NCBI GenBank assembly: GCA_046727855.1
Contig: JBKPDL010000043.1
Location: 1 to 44,957 of the forward strand
Reading direction: 5' to 3'
Source of the DNA: DASPWV01 sp046727855
GTDB lineage: Bacteria > Acidobacteriota > Vicinamibacteria > Vicinamibacterales > UBA2999
Length of the DNA stretch: 44,957 nt
Part shown: piece by piece, positions 32,441 through 40,850 of the stretch
How the letters are laid out: the number at the start of each line of letters is the position of its first letter
Numbering within the stretch: position 1 is the stretch's first letter
The notes under the pieces: model-generated
Seen by the model: the letters and a program-made list of their open reading frames with translations, nothing else
Databases searched by the model: none
Told to the model about the DNA's origin: nothing
Position numbers and translations under genes: made by a program

Positions 32441-34080
32441 GTAGGAGGCGATCGCCAGGCGGAGTTCTGCTTGCGATACTCGGCCGGATCGACAATCGCA
32501 TCGATGACGACCGGCCGAGTCACGGTCAACCCTTCACGTACTGCCGCATCCAATTCCGCCATCGTCGACACGCGGCACGACCATGCGCCGAAGCCCGACG
32601 CAATCGCCGCGAAGTCCACGGGACCGTGATCGACGCCGTACGGGGGATGACCGCGGTTCTGCTGCGAGACGTGAATCAGGCTCAGACTGCTGTCGTTGTA
32701 GACGACGGTCATGAACTGGAGGCGCTCGCGGACGCAGGTTTCGATCTCGGCGCATGTCATGCCAAATCCGCCGTCGCCGATCGCGCACAGCACGGGACGA
32801 TCGGGAAACGCGAGGCGTGCCGCCATTGCGGCCGGCAGGCTATAGCTCATTGCCGACAGCCCGTTCGATTCAAAAAACGTCAACGGCTCATATGTTGTCC
32901 ACGCCTGGCTCGTGATCGATTTGATGGCGCCGACGTCCGTCGTGAACACCGTGTCGCGCGGCATCAGCTCTCGCAGCCGGCGCGTCAGCTCGTAGCCAGA
33001 CAGTCCTCGCAAGGCTGTCGGTGGTTTGAGCACGTCCACAAGATTGCGCCGGAACTGTTCGAGCTCACCCGACGTCCACGCGTAGGGCCCAAACGATCGC
33101 GTCATCAGGGCGTTCAGCGAAGACTCGACGTCGCCGACCGCTTCGGCATACGGCCGATAGGCATCGCCGGCAATCGACACCGGGCCGATCGACACCAGCT
33201 TGCTCGTGTGATGCCACAGCTTGTCGGACTCAACCGGTTCGAATCCCACGCCGACGATGAGATCGGCGCGGCTGAAGAGATCGACGATCACTCCGTCGCC
33301 AGCCACGCCCGCGCACACACCGTAAAAAAGTGGATGGTCCTCGGCAATCACGCCCTTGGCCTTGGGCGTAACGAACACCGGCGCGCCCACATGCTCGGCG
33401 AAGGCGCGTCCCGGGCGCGCGTGGCGGCGCGCATCGAGATCGAGGCCCAGTACGACAACAGGCTGTTTGGCGCCGGCTATTTCATCCGCGACGCGCCGCA
33501 GTGCAGCAGGATCTGCCGACGGTACTGGCGGAGGCTCGATCGCGATTGAGGAGGCATCAACAGTCTCTTCTTCCGGCCCGCGCGCGACGTCACTCGGCAG
33601 CGCGATGTGCACGGGCCCCATTCGCGGCGCCACGCTGGCCGCGAGCGCCTGCCGCACCTTTGCTGCGGTGTCTCGCCCGTCGAGCGTGATCGCAAGCTTG
33701 GTAAACGGACGGTAAATCGCGTTGAGGTCGAGATTCTGATGGGTCGCGATCGGTTCGGCACTCTTGGCCATCGCCGCAGTGATGGCCACAACCGGCGAGC
33801 GATCGAGAAACGCGTTGGCGACGCCGAGCGTCATGTTGACCGCTCCGGGACCGAGCGTGGACACGCACACGCCGGGACGCCGCGCGATTTGGCCGCTCAC
33901 GTCGGCGGCAAACGCGGCTGCGGCTTCGTGACGCGTCAAGATGAACTGAATGCCCTCGGCTTTCGCCGCGTGAATGAATTCCAGGATCTCCCCGCCCGGG
34001 AGACCGAACATGCGCCTGATGCCGGCGTCGCGCAGCGTGCGCGCCAGCGCACGGGCACATGTGATGTTTGCTGCGCTCAC
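32437..34080 (-). CDS. Thiamine-pyrophosphate enzyme, acetolactate-synthase large-subunit-like
   Basis: 547 residues with the three domains of TPP enzymes: N-terminal PYR domain with the catalytic glutamate in LTRHEAAAAFAADVSGQIA and LGPGAVNMTLGVANAF; central FAD/nucleotide-type domain; C-terminal PP domain with the TPP/magnesium motif GDGGFGM..(about 27 residues)..NDSSLSL. It resembles acetolactate synthase catalytic subunits, but no small regulatory subunit is nearby, and other 2-oxoacid decarboxylases or ligases share this architecture. The exact reaction is open. Start GTG at 34080 overlaps the stop of the exported methyltransferase gene (GTGA), an unexpected partner for a cytoplasmic enzyme. 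Confidence 0.88.
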   Translation of the reverse strand: MSAANITCARALARTLRDAGIRRMFGLPGGEILEFIHAAKAEGIQFILTRHEAAAAFAADVSGQIARRPGVCVSTLGPGAVNMTLGVANAFLDRSPVVAITAAMAKSAEPIATHQNLDLNAIYRPFTKLAITLDGRDTAAKVRQALAASVAPRMGPVHIALPSDVARGPEEETVDASSIAIEPPPVPSADPAALRRVADEIAGAKQPVVVLGLDLDARRHARPGRAFAEHVGAPVFVTPKAKGVIAEDHPLFYGVCAGVAGDGVIVDLFSRADLIVGVGFEPVESDKLWHHTSKLVSIGPVSIAGDAYRPYAEAVGDVESSLNALMTRSFGPYAWTSGELEQFRRNLVDVLKPPTALRGLSGYELTRRLRELMPRDTVFTTDVGAIKSITSQAWTTYEPLTFFESNGLSAMSYSLPAAMAARLAFPDRPVLCAIGDGGFGMTCAEIETCVRERLQFMTVVYNDSSLSLIHVSQQNRGHPPYGVDHGPVDFAAIASGFGAWSCRVSTMAELDAAVREGLTVTRPVVIDAIVDPAEYRKQNSAWRSPPT

Positions 34081-34739
34081 TGCTTGGAGATCGAGAACAC
34101 CAGGACGTGTTGGCGTGGGAAATTGGAGTTCACAGTCGTCAACGTAAAGCCTTCATGCTCGACCTCGAGTTTGGCTTGGGCCACGGTCATTTTGTGTGAC
34201 GGAAGAATCGGAATTGTCGGATCTTCCCCCTTGTACTCGATCAGCACCAACCGGCCGCTCGGTTTCAGCGCTTTGCGGATGTGACCGAGCATGGTCTGTG
34301 GGTCCGAAAGCTCGTGGTAGACGTCGACCATCAATGCGATATCGATCGCAGCAGCGGGGAGTTTCGGATCCGCTGGCTCGCCGAGCACGAGTGTGACGTT
34401 GCTAATACGCTCCCGCTCGAGTCGCGCGCGCAACAGATCCAGCATGCCGCGCTGAATGTCGTTGGCATAGACACGGCCCGACGGTCCGACGAGTCGCGCG
34501 AGACGCTCGGTAAAGTAGCCGGAGCCTGCGCCGATGTCGGCCACGATCGATCCGGGCGTCAACTGCAAGAACGCCAGCGCGCGCGACGGCGCCTCTTCGG
34601 CTTCGCGTTCGGGACGATCGAGCCATGGCGCGCCGCCGACGCCCATCGGGCGCGCGTATTCGCGCCCGCTGATCGGATGAACGCCCGGCGCCTGCGACAG
34701 CGCGACGGCCGTGGCGAGAATAAGCAAACGCGTCAGCAT
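34077..34739 (-). CDS. Exported class I SAM-dependent methyltransferase
   Basis: 220 residues from the ATG at 34739. The N-terminus is a clear signal peptide (LTRLLILATAVALSQAPGVHP). The body is a class I methyltransferase: motif I VADIGAGSGYFTERLARLVG with the acidic residue of YANDIQ as the next strand, LALMVDVYHELSDP-type motif IV (read here IALMVDVYHELSD), and LKPSGRLVLIEYKG. Methyltransferases with signal peptides are known in Acidobacteria and Bacteroidetes, but where they obtain SAM outside the cytoplasm is unclear. It is coupled by a GTGA overlap to the TPP enzyme. A GTG four codons upstream (34751) is an alternative start. Confidence 0.85.
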   Translation of the reverse strand: MLTRLLILATAVALSQAPGVHPISGREYARPMGVGGAPWLDRPEREAEEAPSRALAFLQLTPGSIVADIGAGSGYFTERLARLVGPSGRVYANDIQRGMLDLLRARLERERISNVTLVLGEPADPKLPAAAIDIALMVDVYHELSDPQTMLGHIRKALKPSGRLVLIEYKGEDPTIPILPSHKMTVAQAKLEVEHEGFTLTTVNSNFPRQHVLVFSISKQ

Positions 34740-34775
34740 CGTTGGCTGCACACCTATATCTGAGCGAACACCACT

Positions 34776-35585
34776 TTACACATCCCGGGTGTTGAATCTC
34801 CAGTACGCGGTCGCGATAAAGACGGCCGACATCGCCGTAAGTACGATCACGTCGCGCCCGCTTTGTGCCGTGCCGGCGAGAATCGCGGGTGCCTTGTAGT
34901 AATGAAACGGTGAGATCACTGCCGCGGCGGACAACGGCCGCCAAATGCCGCCGAGCAATTCGACAAGATACAGCGACACCGCGGCGATGGCGGCAGGTCC
35001 CATGGCGTTGAGCCGCCGCTTGACGAAGGCTGCCACCGCCACGCCCAACATGCCAAAACACCACGCCACTGCAACCAGATTGGTCGCCATCCGCACGATG
35101 ACGCGCAGGTCCGGCCAGGGCACGCCTTCGGGAGCAAACATCAGCAACGCAGTCCGGCTCGCTATCGTCATCAAAGCCGCGAGCAGCAACGGGGTTATCA
35201 AAACGAAGAGGAGCGATCGCGTGACCAGCGCGTGGCGATGAATCGGTCGCGACAGGAGCAGATCGACGTGGCCGCCCTCAACGTCGCCGGCGAGTTCAGT
35301 CCCAAGAAACGCTACGAAGAGTGAGATGAGGAGCATGACAACCGGGTGAAAGTAGCCGAATGTGACGAGGCCCGAAAACGAGAGAAAGAGCGGAAACGCG
35401 GCGCCGAACTGCTGCTGCACGAACGCGGGCGCAAGCCGCCCGATCAGATCGAAGGACTGCGACTGCTGTTGCGAGGCCGCAACGGCGACGAGCACGATTT
35501 GCAATCCGGCCAGCAGCAGCGCCACGCCAGCAAAGAGGCCGATAACACGCGCCACCGAACGCTTCACGAGCGCGACCAGGAACAT
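34776..35585 (-). CDS. ABC-2 type transporter permease
   Basis: 269 residues, about six transmembrane helices: about 14-36, 68-95 (VMLLISLFVAFLGTEL), 118-145, 165-190 (MATNLVAVAWCFGMLGVAVAAFV), 198-218 and 240-262. The segment ELAGDVEGGHVDLLLSRPIHRHALVTRSL is the typical linker of ABC-2 permeases. It forms a transporter with the ATPase encoded just upstream; the ATPase TGA and the permease ATG overlap by one base (TGATG). A GTG one codon earlier is possible. Substrate unknown; exporters of this type handle antibiotics, lipids or ions. Confidence 0.9.
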   Translation of the reverse strand: MFLVALVKRSVARVIGLFAGVALLLAGLQIVLVAVAASQQQSQSFDLIGRLAPAFVQQQFGAAFPLFLSFSGLVTFGYFHPVVMLLISLFVAFLGTELAGDVEGGHVDLLLSRPIHRHALVTRSLLFVLITPLLLAALMTIASRTALLMFAPEGVPWPDLRVIVRMATNLVAVAWCFGMLGVAVAAFVKRRLNAMGPAAIAAVSLYLVELLGGIWRPLSAAAVISPFHYYKAPAILAGTAQSGRDVIVLTAMSAVFIATAYWRFNTRDV

Positions 35586-36490
35586 CACCGCTCCGTTCCG
35601 CTATAGAAACGCAGCACGTAGTCCTCGAGCGTGAACGCCTCGGTGCGGATGTCGTCCACCGGCAATCCGTTCAACGCGCTCACCAGCGGACCGAGCGGCC
35701 CATGCACTTCGAGCATCCACGTTTGGTCCGATTGCGCAACCACGCGCACGTTGTCGAGAGCGGGCATCCTCACGACCGGCGCGGTAAACGACACCGTCAC
35801 GCGGCGCGGCATCTTCGCGCGGATGTCAGCGAGCGATTCCAGCGCGGCGAGCCTGCCGCGCCGAACCAGCCCGATGCGATCGCACGTCCGCTCCACTTCC
35901 GAAAGCACGTGCGACGAGAGGAAGATCGTCGTCTTGCCGTCATGTTTGAGCTCGTGCAGCGTTTCGGCAAAGGCGTCGATCATAAGTGGATCGAGGCCAT
36001 TGGTCGGCTCGTCGAGAATCAGCACCGGCGGCGCCGGCGCGAGCGCCTGAACGATCCCAAGCTTGCGCTTCATGCCGTGGGAGTACTCGCGCATCGGCCG
36101 GCGCAGGTCCACTTCGCTGATAGCGAAACGGCGCAGCAGCCGCTCCAGCTCCGGGGCCGCCACCCGCCGCTCGCCGACAGCTTCGAGATAACGTAAGAAC
36201 CCCCAGCCTGTGAGTTCCGGATAGATCGGCAAATCGCCGGGCAGGTAGCCAACGCGCCGGCGCGCCTCGAGACCGTGCGCTCTACAGTGAAATCCTGCGA
36301 TCCACGCGTTGCCGCGTGTCGGCCGCAGCAGGTCCAGCAGCAGCCGAATAGTTGTGGTTTTGCCGGCGCCGTTGGGCCCGAGAAAGCCAAACACTTCCCC
36401 TTCGTCCACATCGAGCGTCAGCGCCTCGAGTGCGACCACCGGCTCGTAATGTTTGGTCAGCTCCTCCGTTCGAATAGCCTTCAAGGCCAA
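35585..36490 (-). CDS. ABC transporter ATP-binding protein
   Basis: 301 residues. Walker A GPNGAGKTTT, Q-loop region GYLPGDLPIYPEL, the ABC signature as YSHGMKRKLGIVQAL (SHGMK in place of SGGQ), Walker B VLILDEPTNGLD, and the switch histidine in LSSHVLSEVE. The C-terminal 70 residues are the extra domain of ABC-2/DrrA-type ATPases. It powers the permease encoded next. The start is a TTG at 36490 (a second TTG lies two codons on); no ATG is available near the N-terminus, so expression may be modest. It diverges from the metallo-beta-lactamase gene with only 61 bases between them. Confidence 0.93.
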   Translation of the reverse strand: MALKAIRTEELTKHYEPVVALEALTLDVDEGEVFGFLGPNGAGKTTTIRLLLDLLRPTRGNAWIAGFHCRAHGLEARRRVGYLPGDLPIYPELTGWGFLRYLEAVGERRVAAPELERLLRRFAISEVDLRRPMREYSHGMKRKLGIVQALAPAPPVLILDEPTNGLDPLMIDAFAETLHELKHDGKTTIFLSSHVLSEVERTCDRIGLVRRGRLAALESLADIRAKMPRRVTVSFTAPVVRMPALDNVRVVAQSDQTWMLEVHGPLGPLVSALNGLPVDDIRTEAFTLEDYVLRFYSGTER

Positions 36491-36551
36491 TCAGCCTTTT
36501 ACACTATGATCGGCGGTCTACTGCCGGCAACGGCGTATGGGAGGAATGGTC

Positions 36552-37463
36552 ATGAGGCGAGTCATGGTGTTGGGCGCGCTGCTGCTCGTCGGCGGATTGT
36601 CCGCCGCCGCGTTTCAGCAGCCCGCCACGCAGGAAAAGGTGGTCACCGTCGACAAGGTGAAAGACAACCTGTATGTCATGAGAGGCGGCGGCGGCAATTC
36701 CGCCGTCTTCATCACCGCCGAGGGCGTGGTTGTCGTGGACACGAAGAACCCCGGTTGGGGTCAGCCGCTGCTCGACAAGATCAAAACCGTCACTGACAAA
36801 CCGGTGACGATGATCATCAATACGCACACGCATGGCGATCATGTGAGCGGCAATGTGGAGTTCCCGGCGTCGGTCGATATCGTGACACACGAGAACACCA
36901 AGGCCAACATGGAACAGATGCGTCCGGTTACCGGCCTCCAGGCCGGGCCGCAGCCAAACATCTTCAAGGAAAACAACGGCAAGGGACTGCCAAAGCAGAC
37001 GTTCAAAGACAAAATGACGCTCGGCAAGGGCCCCGACCAGATCGAGTTGTACTACTTCGGCCGCGCCCACACCAATGGCGATGCGTACATCGTGTTCCCC
37101 AGCCTGCGTGTGATGCATGTCGGCGACACCTTCCCCAACAAGGCGCTGCCAATCATGGATGCCAATAACGGCGGGAGCGGCCTGGCTTACGCCGACACGC
37201 TGACCAAGGCCGCCGGTGTTGCCAACGTCGACACGATCATCAACGGCCACACGACAGCAAACACAACGCCCGCCGAGTTGAAGGAATACGCCGCCTTCGT
37301 GCGCGAGTTTGTGACAACGGTGCAAGCCGCAAAGAAGGACGGCAAGACGCTCGATGACGTGATCAAAAGCTGGAGCACGCCGGCGAAATACACAGGTTAT
37401 GGGCCGGCAGATGCGAATCGAGTGAAAGCCGATGCGCAGGTGATTTGGGATGAGGCTAAGTGA
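36552..37463 (+). CDS. Exported metallo-beta-lactamase-fold hydrolase
   Basis: 303 residues from the ATG at 36552, placed six bases after GGGAGGA; two earlier in-frame ATGs (36537, 36546) flank or contain that site and are less likely. Signal peptide: RRVMVLGALLLVGGLSAAAFQ. Zinc-binding motif HTHGDH (NTHTHGDHVSGN), then histidine in FGRAHTNGDA, aspartate in MHVGDTFPNK, and histidine in INGHTTAN: all MBL ligands are in place. Members of this branch include class B-like lactamases, quinoprotein-relay proteins and lactonases; the substrate cannot be told. It is a single-gene unit convergent with 37632-38489. Confidence 0.92.
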   Translation: MRRVMVLGALLLVGGLSAAAFQQPATQEKVVTVDKVKDNLYVMRGGGGNSAVFITAEGVVVVDTKNPGWGQPLLDKIKTVTDKPVTMIINTHTHGDHVSGNVEFPASVDIVTHENTKANMEQMRPVTGLQAGPQPNIFKENNGKGLPKQTFKDKMTLGKGPDQIELYYFGRAHTNGDAYIVFPSLRVMHVGDTFPNKALPIMDANNGGSGLAYADTLTKAAGVANVDTIINGHTTANTTPAELKEYAAFVREFVTTVQAAKKDGKTLDDVIKSWSTPAKYTGYGPADANRVKADAQVIWDEAK

Positions 37464-37465
37464 GG

Positions 37466-37611
37466 CGCGAATCTGGAGATTTAGAGATTTAGAGATTTGG
37501 AGAAAATTTGGAGATCGTGAAATTTGAAAATTGCAAAATCTGGAGATGTCCGGATTTGCAAATCTCCAAATCTGCTCCAGATCTCCAAATCTCCAGATCA
37601 CCAGATTCGCG
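37466..37611. repeat. AT-rich self-similar inverted repeat (GGAGATTT word)
   Basis: Left half repeats TCTGGAGATTTAGAGATTTA, then GAGATTTGGAG; the right half repeats the complement (CAAATCTCCAAATCTG, CAGATCTCCAAATCTCCAG). The outer arms GCGAATCTGG and CCAGATTCGC pair. It is much richer in AT than the genes around it, fills the gap between two convergent genes and could fold into a long imperfect hairpin. A short relative (ATCTCCAGGTCTCCAAATTC) is at about 11813-11832. Confidence 0.8.
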
Positions 37612-37631
37612 TTGCCCTCCCCCGGCTGAGG

Positions 37632-38489
37632 TTAGGGCGTGACCGCGACTTTCATGATCGCTGTCGTCCAGCAGCACACCTCTCCACCGCCGCCTTCGCC
37701 TGAATAATCGTTGGCGGTGAGGTGGAGCATGTAGTCGCCCGGCGCGCTGAAGGTGGCCGTGGCGGTGGCCTTACCGCTGAAGACGCTGTTGCCGGTTGCG
37801 AGCTTTTCCATTTTCGGATGCTCGTCGGCAAACGTGACCTCGCCAGGGCCGCGGTATTTCGACCATGTGAGCGTAACCGGTGGCGGTGGATTGCGCTGCG
37901 GCGCGTTACTGCCGCTCGAGAACTTCTGGTCATCCTCCGCCCACACGTTCAGCGACAACGGCTGTCCCACACGCGCACTCAACGGCATCGCGTTTGCGAC
38001 CGATGCAATCGGCCCCTGGATCGTCGGCCCACTTTCCGCGAAGCGCAGCACCGGCGGCGTGTTCTTGACGGCAATATCGGTGAAGGGACTTACCACATAG
38101 TCGGTGTTCAGGCGAAGCGGGATGCTGGTCATCTCGCCGTTGACCACGAGCGTCCAGGTGAGGCGCTGCTGAGGCGTGAAGTCCTTCGGCACCGTGATCG
38201 TGAACATGCCGTACTGGCGTCCGGGAAGAAAGTGTGTCGGCTGGCCGAGATCGGGGCCGCCCGGTTCGATTCGATTATTGCCACCGATCGGGACATCTAT
38301 CGCCCGCGCGTAGTTGCGATTGAGATACCCGACGAGAAAGGTGTGAGTGCCGTCGGGATTGTCGAACCAGCCCTCGAACGCTCCTGTCACGCTCGAGCCG
38401 AACTGGCGCATCGGCTCGCTCGGGAGCCGCTGTGCAACGAGCGCGGTGCTCGCGACCGCGAGCACCGCGCAAACGCCCGCTAGTCTCAT
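37632..38489 (-). CDS. Hypothetical exported beta-rich protein
   Basis: 285 residues with a signal peptide (RLAGVCAVLAVASTALVAQ). The body is beta-strand-rich: an N-terminal part with SVTGAFEGWFDNPDGTHTFLVGYLNRN, a proline-rich middle, and a C-terminal Ig-/PKD-like part (ATFSAPGDYMLHLTANDYS). Similar proteins accompany cytochrome/copper monooxygenase-like genes in Acidobacteria, but the family has no assigned function. A CC pair (EVCCWTT) near the C-terminus might bind metal or form disulphides. The ATG at 38489 overlaps the stop of the upstream gene (ATGA), so it is coupled to it. Confidence 0.8.
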   Translation of the reverse strand: MRLAGVCAVLAVASTALVAQRLPSEPMRQFGSSVTGAFEGWFDNPDGTHTFLVGYLNRNYARAIDVPIGGNNRIEPGGPDLGQPTHFLPGRQYGMFTITVPKDFTPQQRLTWTLVVNGEMTSIPLRLNTDYVVSPFTDIAVKNTPPVLRFAESGPTIQGPIASVANAMPLSARVGQPLSLNVWAEDDQKFSSGSNAPQRNPPPPVTLTWSKYRGPGEVTFADEHPKMEKLATGNSVFSGKATATATFSAPGDYMLHLTANDYSGEGGGGEVCCWTTAIMKVAVTP

Positions 38490-39826
38490 CGCTGCTGCTG
38501 CGTGGTCGCTGCCGTCTGCGCCTTCGCTTTACGCTCGGCGAGCAGCGCCTTGTATTCCTCGTCGTTGAAATAGACGACGTTCATCCAGGCGTGCGCCATT
38601 TCATCAACGGTGCGATCGCCGTAGCCGACCCACTGTTCGGGATCCGGATTGCTCGGATTGTTCTTAGTGTTGTCGTACCAAGCCGTGACGTGAATCACGG
38701 TGCCCTTCGGGAAGATCGGCGCCGCGTCGTCGTCGTAGATGTAATTGGTCATCCAGTTGAAGTTGAAGTTGCCGACATAGCTGACGATTTGCGTGCTGCC
38801 GTCCGGCAGAATCGCTTCAACCTGCATTGCCTTGCCACGGAAATGGAAGTGCGGCTGGAAGTTGGTGATCATCGTGTTTTCTTTCAGCACGGTGAACCCT
38901 TCGGTGTGGACGACGGAGTTTGGCGGGATGTCGAGGAACCCGCGTTTTTTGAGTCCCGTGAAGCCGACGAGATAGCTGCGCTTTGTCGGCTCCTGGCCTT
39001 TCGGGTACAACCACAAGGCGATCTCGGACCCGGTTTTGATGTCCTCACCGACGGCATGAATGTGCTGATCCCACGAGATCTTCTCGCCCGGCACGATGAG
39101 CTTGCCGGTGCCCGGATAAAAGAGGTCGTACCCCTTCCCGATCGCCCACTCCATCAGCTGCGGGCGGCGATTGACGAGATCGTCACGCGCTGCGGCAGGC
39201 GCCGGGCCATTCGCGGTGCCAGTGTTCACCGCGTCCGGGTCGTCGTTCAACACGAGATACGCGATCGAATGATGCAGCGTCTTCCTCGCCTGCAGGCTCG
39301 TGGGACGAATCTCCACCATGCGTACCCAGCGCGGCTCGGTGATGGGAATGTCGCTCATGGGCCGGTACCACACGTCCTGGCGGTGCGCAGCCATCAGATA
39401 CTCTGGTGACTTGATCACGAGGTCCGGCGGTCCAAAGCCATCTCTCACGCCCTTCCACTCGTTGTCGGTCACGAGCGGTTTCGGCGGCGGCAAGTCCTTC
39501 GCATCCCCTTCGGGCGCGCCGCCATCGACCCAGCGCACGATGGTGTCGATCTGCGCCTCGCTGAGCGACATGTCGTTCTTGAACTTCTGCACGCCAACGC
39601 TCTGATCGATGTGCCACGGAGGCATCTGTCGAGCCGCGACGCGCTGCTTGATCGAACGGGCCCACGGGCGCGCTTCCTGGTACGTGATGAGCGACATCGG
39701 CGCGATCGAGTTCGGCTGATGACACTCCTGGCATTTCTGCTGAAAGATGGGCGCCACGTCTTTGCTGAACGTCGGCGGGGTATCCGCCGCGAGCGCAGCC
39801 GCCACAACGAGGATGTCGAGCGTCAT
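38486..39826 (-). CDS. Cytochrome c / copper type II monooxygenase-like protein
   Basis: 446 residues. A short signal peptide (TLDILVVAAALAA) is followed by a cytochrome c-like domain with one haem site CQECH at about residues 33-37 (KDVAPIFQQKCQECHQPN) and a likely axial methionine region. The C-terminal 250 residues resemble copper type II ascorbate-dependent monooxygenases, with histidine clusters KTLHHSIAYL, WDQHIHAVG and NFQPHFHFRGKAM as candidate copper ligands. It is expected in the periplasm as an oxidoreductase with electrons supplied through the haem. Strong ribosome binding site (GAGGAGGAG) before the ATG at 39826. Coupled to the beta-rich protein 37632-38489. Confidence 0.87.
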   Translation of the reverse strand: MTLDILVVAAALAADTPPTFSKDVAPIFQQKCQECHQPNSIAPMSLITYQEARPWARSIKQRVAARQMPPWHIDQSVGVQKFKNDMSLSEAQIDTIVRWVDGGAPEGDAKDLPPPKPLVTDNEWKGVRDGFGPPDLVIKSPEYLMAAHRQDVWYRPMSDIPITEPRWVRMVEIRPTSLQARKTLHHSIAYLVLNDDPDAVNTGTANGPAPAAARDDLVNRRPQLMEWAIGKGYDLFYPGTGKLIVPGEKISWDQHIHAVGEDIKTGSEIALWLYPKGQEPTKRSYLVGFTGLKKRGFLDIPPNSVVHTEGFTVLKENTMITNFQPHFHFRGKAMQVEAILPDGSTQIVSYVGNFNFNWMTNYIYDDDAAPIFPKGTVIHVTAWYDNTKNNPSNPDPEQWVGYGDRTVDEMAHAWMNVVYFNDEEYKALLAERKAKAQTAATTQQQR

Positions 39827-39866
39827 GTCTCCTCCTCAAAACACGCGTCAGCTCGATTATACGCGC

Positions 39867-40271
39867 CTATTTGCCGCCCGGCGCAGTCGTGGTGGTGCCG
39901 CGCTGCGTCTTCCCCTTCACCGGAAAGGCGGCCGTTTCGCGCGCCGGCGGGTTCTTTTTGAGCTCGTCCATCGCCACGACAATGGCGCGTTCAAGCTGCG
40001 GGTCGCGGCCGGCGATCACGTCTTTCGGCGTTTGTTCGACCTCGATATCCGGCGGAACGCCTTCGTTCTCGACAACCCAACCGTCTTGCGCAGTCCAGAT
40101 CGCGAGGTTCGGCGCGGTGATGGTTCCGCCGTCCATGAGCGTGGGATAGCCGAGCGTTCCGACCAGACCTCCCCACGTTCGCTGGCCCACGAGCGGGCCG
40201 AGCCCGAACCTGCGAAACATCCACGGCGCCCGGGTATGATGACACGCGTGAGCCCAGCCAACCCACTCCAT
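39867..40271 (-). pseudogene. Tricorn-protease-like (S41) C-terminal fragment
   Basis: The frame MFRRFGLGPLVGQRTWGG.. TLMDGGTITAPNLAIWT..GWVVENEGVPPDIEVEQTPKDVIAGRDPQLERAI (from 40220 down) is the last 115 residues of tricorn-core or S41 peptidases of about 1,000 residues. The segment carrying the catalytic serine, just before MFRRFGLG in intact proteins, is missing. Upstream of 40220 the similarity stops abruptly and the frame runs into the RppH start region. It is therefore a truncated relic. The breakpoint may mark a deletion that brought rppH next to it. Confidence 0.75.
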
Positions 40272-40746
40272 GAAGCGGCCCGCTAGCTACTTTCGCGCCG
40301 GCGTCGGCGCTGTGATCGCCGATCACAGCGGCCGCGTGCTGGCCCTCGAGCGCTCCGACTATCGGGGTGCATGGCAGCTCCCGCAAGGCGGGCTCGAAAA
40401 ACGGGAAAAACCGCTTGACGGCGTGTTGCGCGAGATCGAGGAAGAGACCGGCCTCGAGCGGCGATCGCTCAAGCTCGTGACGCAATATCCCGAGGTGCTC
40501 GTCTACGAGCTCCCGCGCAAAGCGCAATCGAAAAAGACCGGCATGGGTCAGGTGCAGTACTGGTTTTTCTTCGAGACCAAAGAGAATCCGCCGCGGATCC
40601 CGAAGCCGCGCGGCGAATTCCGCGCGGCGCGCTGGCTGTCCTTCGACAAAGTGGTATCAGGTGTCGCGCGCTTCAGAAAGCCGGTATATCGGAAGCTGCG
40701 CGCGCATTTCGGCAATTTCTATCCGACGCGCGCGAAGACGCGATAG
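40270..40746 (+). CDS. rppH: RNA pyrophosphohydrolase (Nudix)
   Basis: 158 residues. The N-terminus has the RppH/diadenosine-polyphosphatase start (YFRAGVGAVIADHSGRVLALER) followed by GAWQLPQGGLE and the Nudix box (GGLEKREKPLDGVLREIEEETGL read as Gx5Ex7REUxEExGU) at about residues 40-62. YWFFFE and WLSFDKVV follow as in RppH. It removes pyrophosphate from mRNA 5' ends, starting decay; cytoplasmic. The ATG at 40270 overlaps by two bases the divergent tricorn fragment, so its promoter lies inside that relic. It converges with the DUF1501 gene. Confidence 0.88.
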   Translation: MKRPASYFRAGVGAVIADHSGRVLALERSDYRGAWQLPQGGLEKREKPLDGVLREIEEETGLERRSLKLVTQYPEVLVYELPRKAQSKKTGMGQVQYWFFFETKENPPRIPKPRGEFRAARWLSFDKVVSGVARFRKPVYRKLRAHFGNFYPTRAKTR

Positions 40747-40754
40747 GACTCGTC

Positions 40755-40850
40755 GCCGGTCTACGCTCGACGGTCGCCTGGCGTCGACGGCCTCGATCGT
40801 GGACGGCTGACTATCGACCCGTTCACGCTCGACGGTCGACTGCGAACTTT
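40755..40850. repeat. Self-similar TCGACGGTCGAC word tract
   Basis: Repeats of one word in both orientations: CTCGACGGTCGCCTGG, CGTCGACGGCCTCGATCG, TGGACGGCTGACTATCGACC, CTCGACGGTCGACTGCG. It fills the convergent gap between rppH and the DUF1501 gene. Related sequence lies at 42215-42305 and at 5588-5612. Confidence 0.75.

Noticed and set aside
32419..33549. Long plus-strand open frame opposite the TPP enzyme (376 codons)
   Set aside because: Antisense shadow of a gene with intact TPP-enzyme motifs; the product is arginine/histidine-rich low-information sequence.
36504..37601. 365-codon minus-strand frame opposite the metallo-beta-lactamase gene
   Set aside because: The plus-strand gene has a signal peptide, ribosome binding site and full zinc motif; the antisense frame has no recognisable features.
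37466..37611. CRISPR array
   Set aside because: The repeats are short, degenerate and inverted, with no regular spacing or unique spacers.
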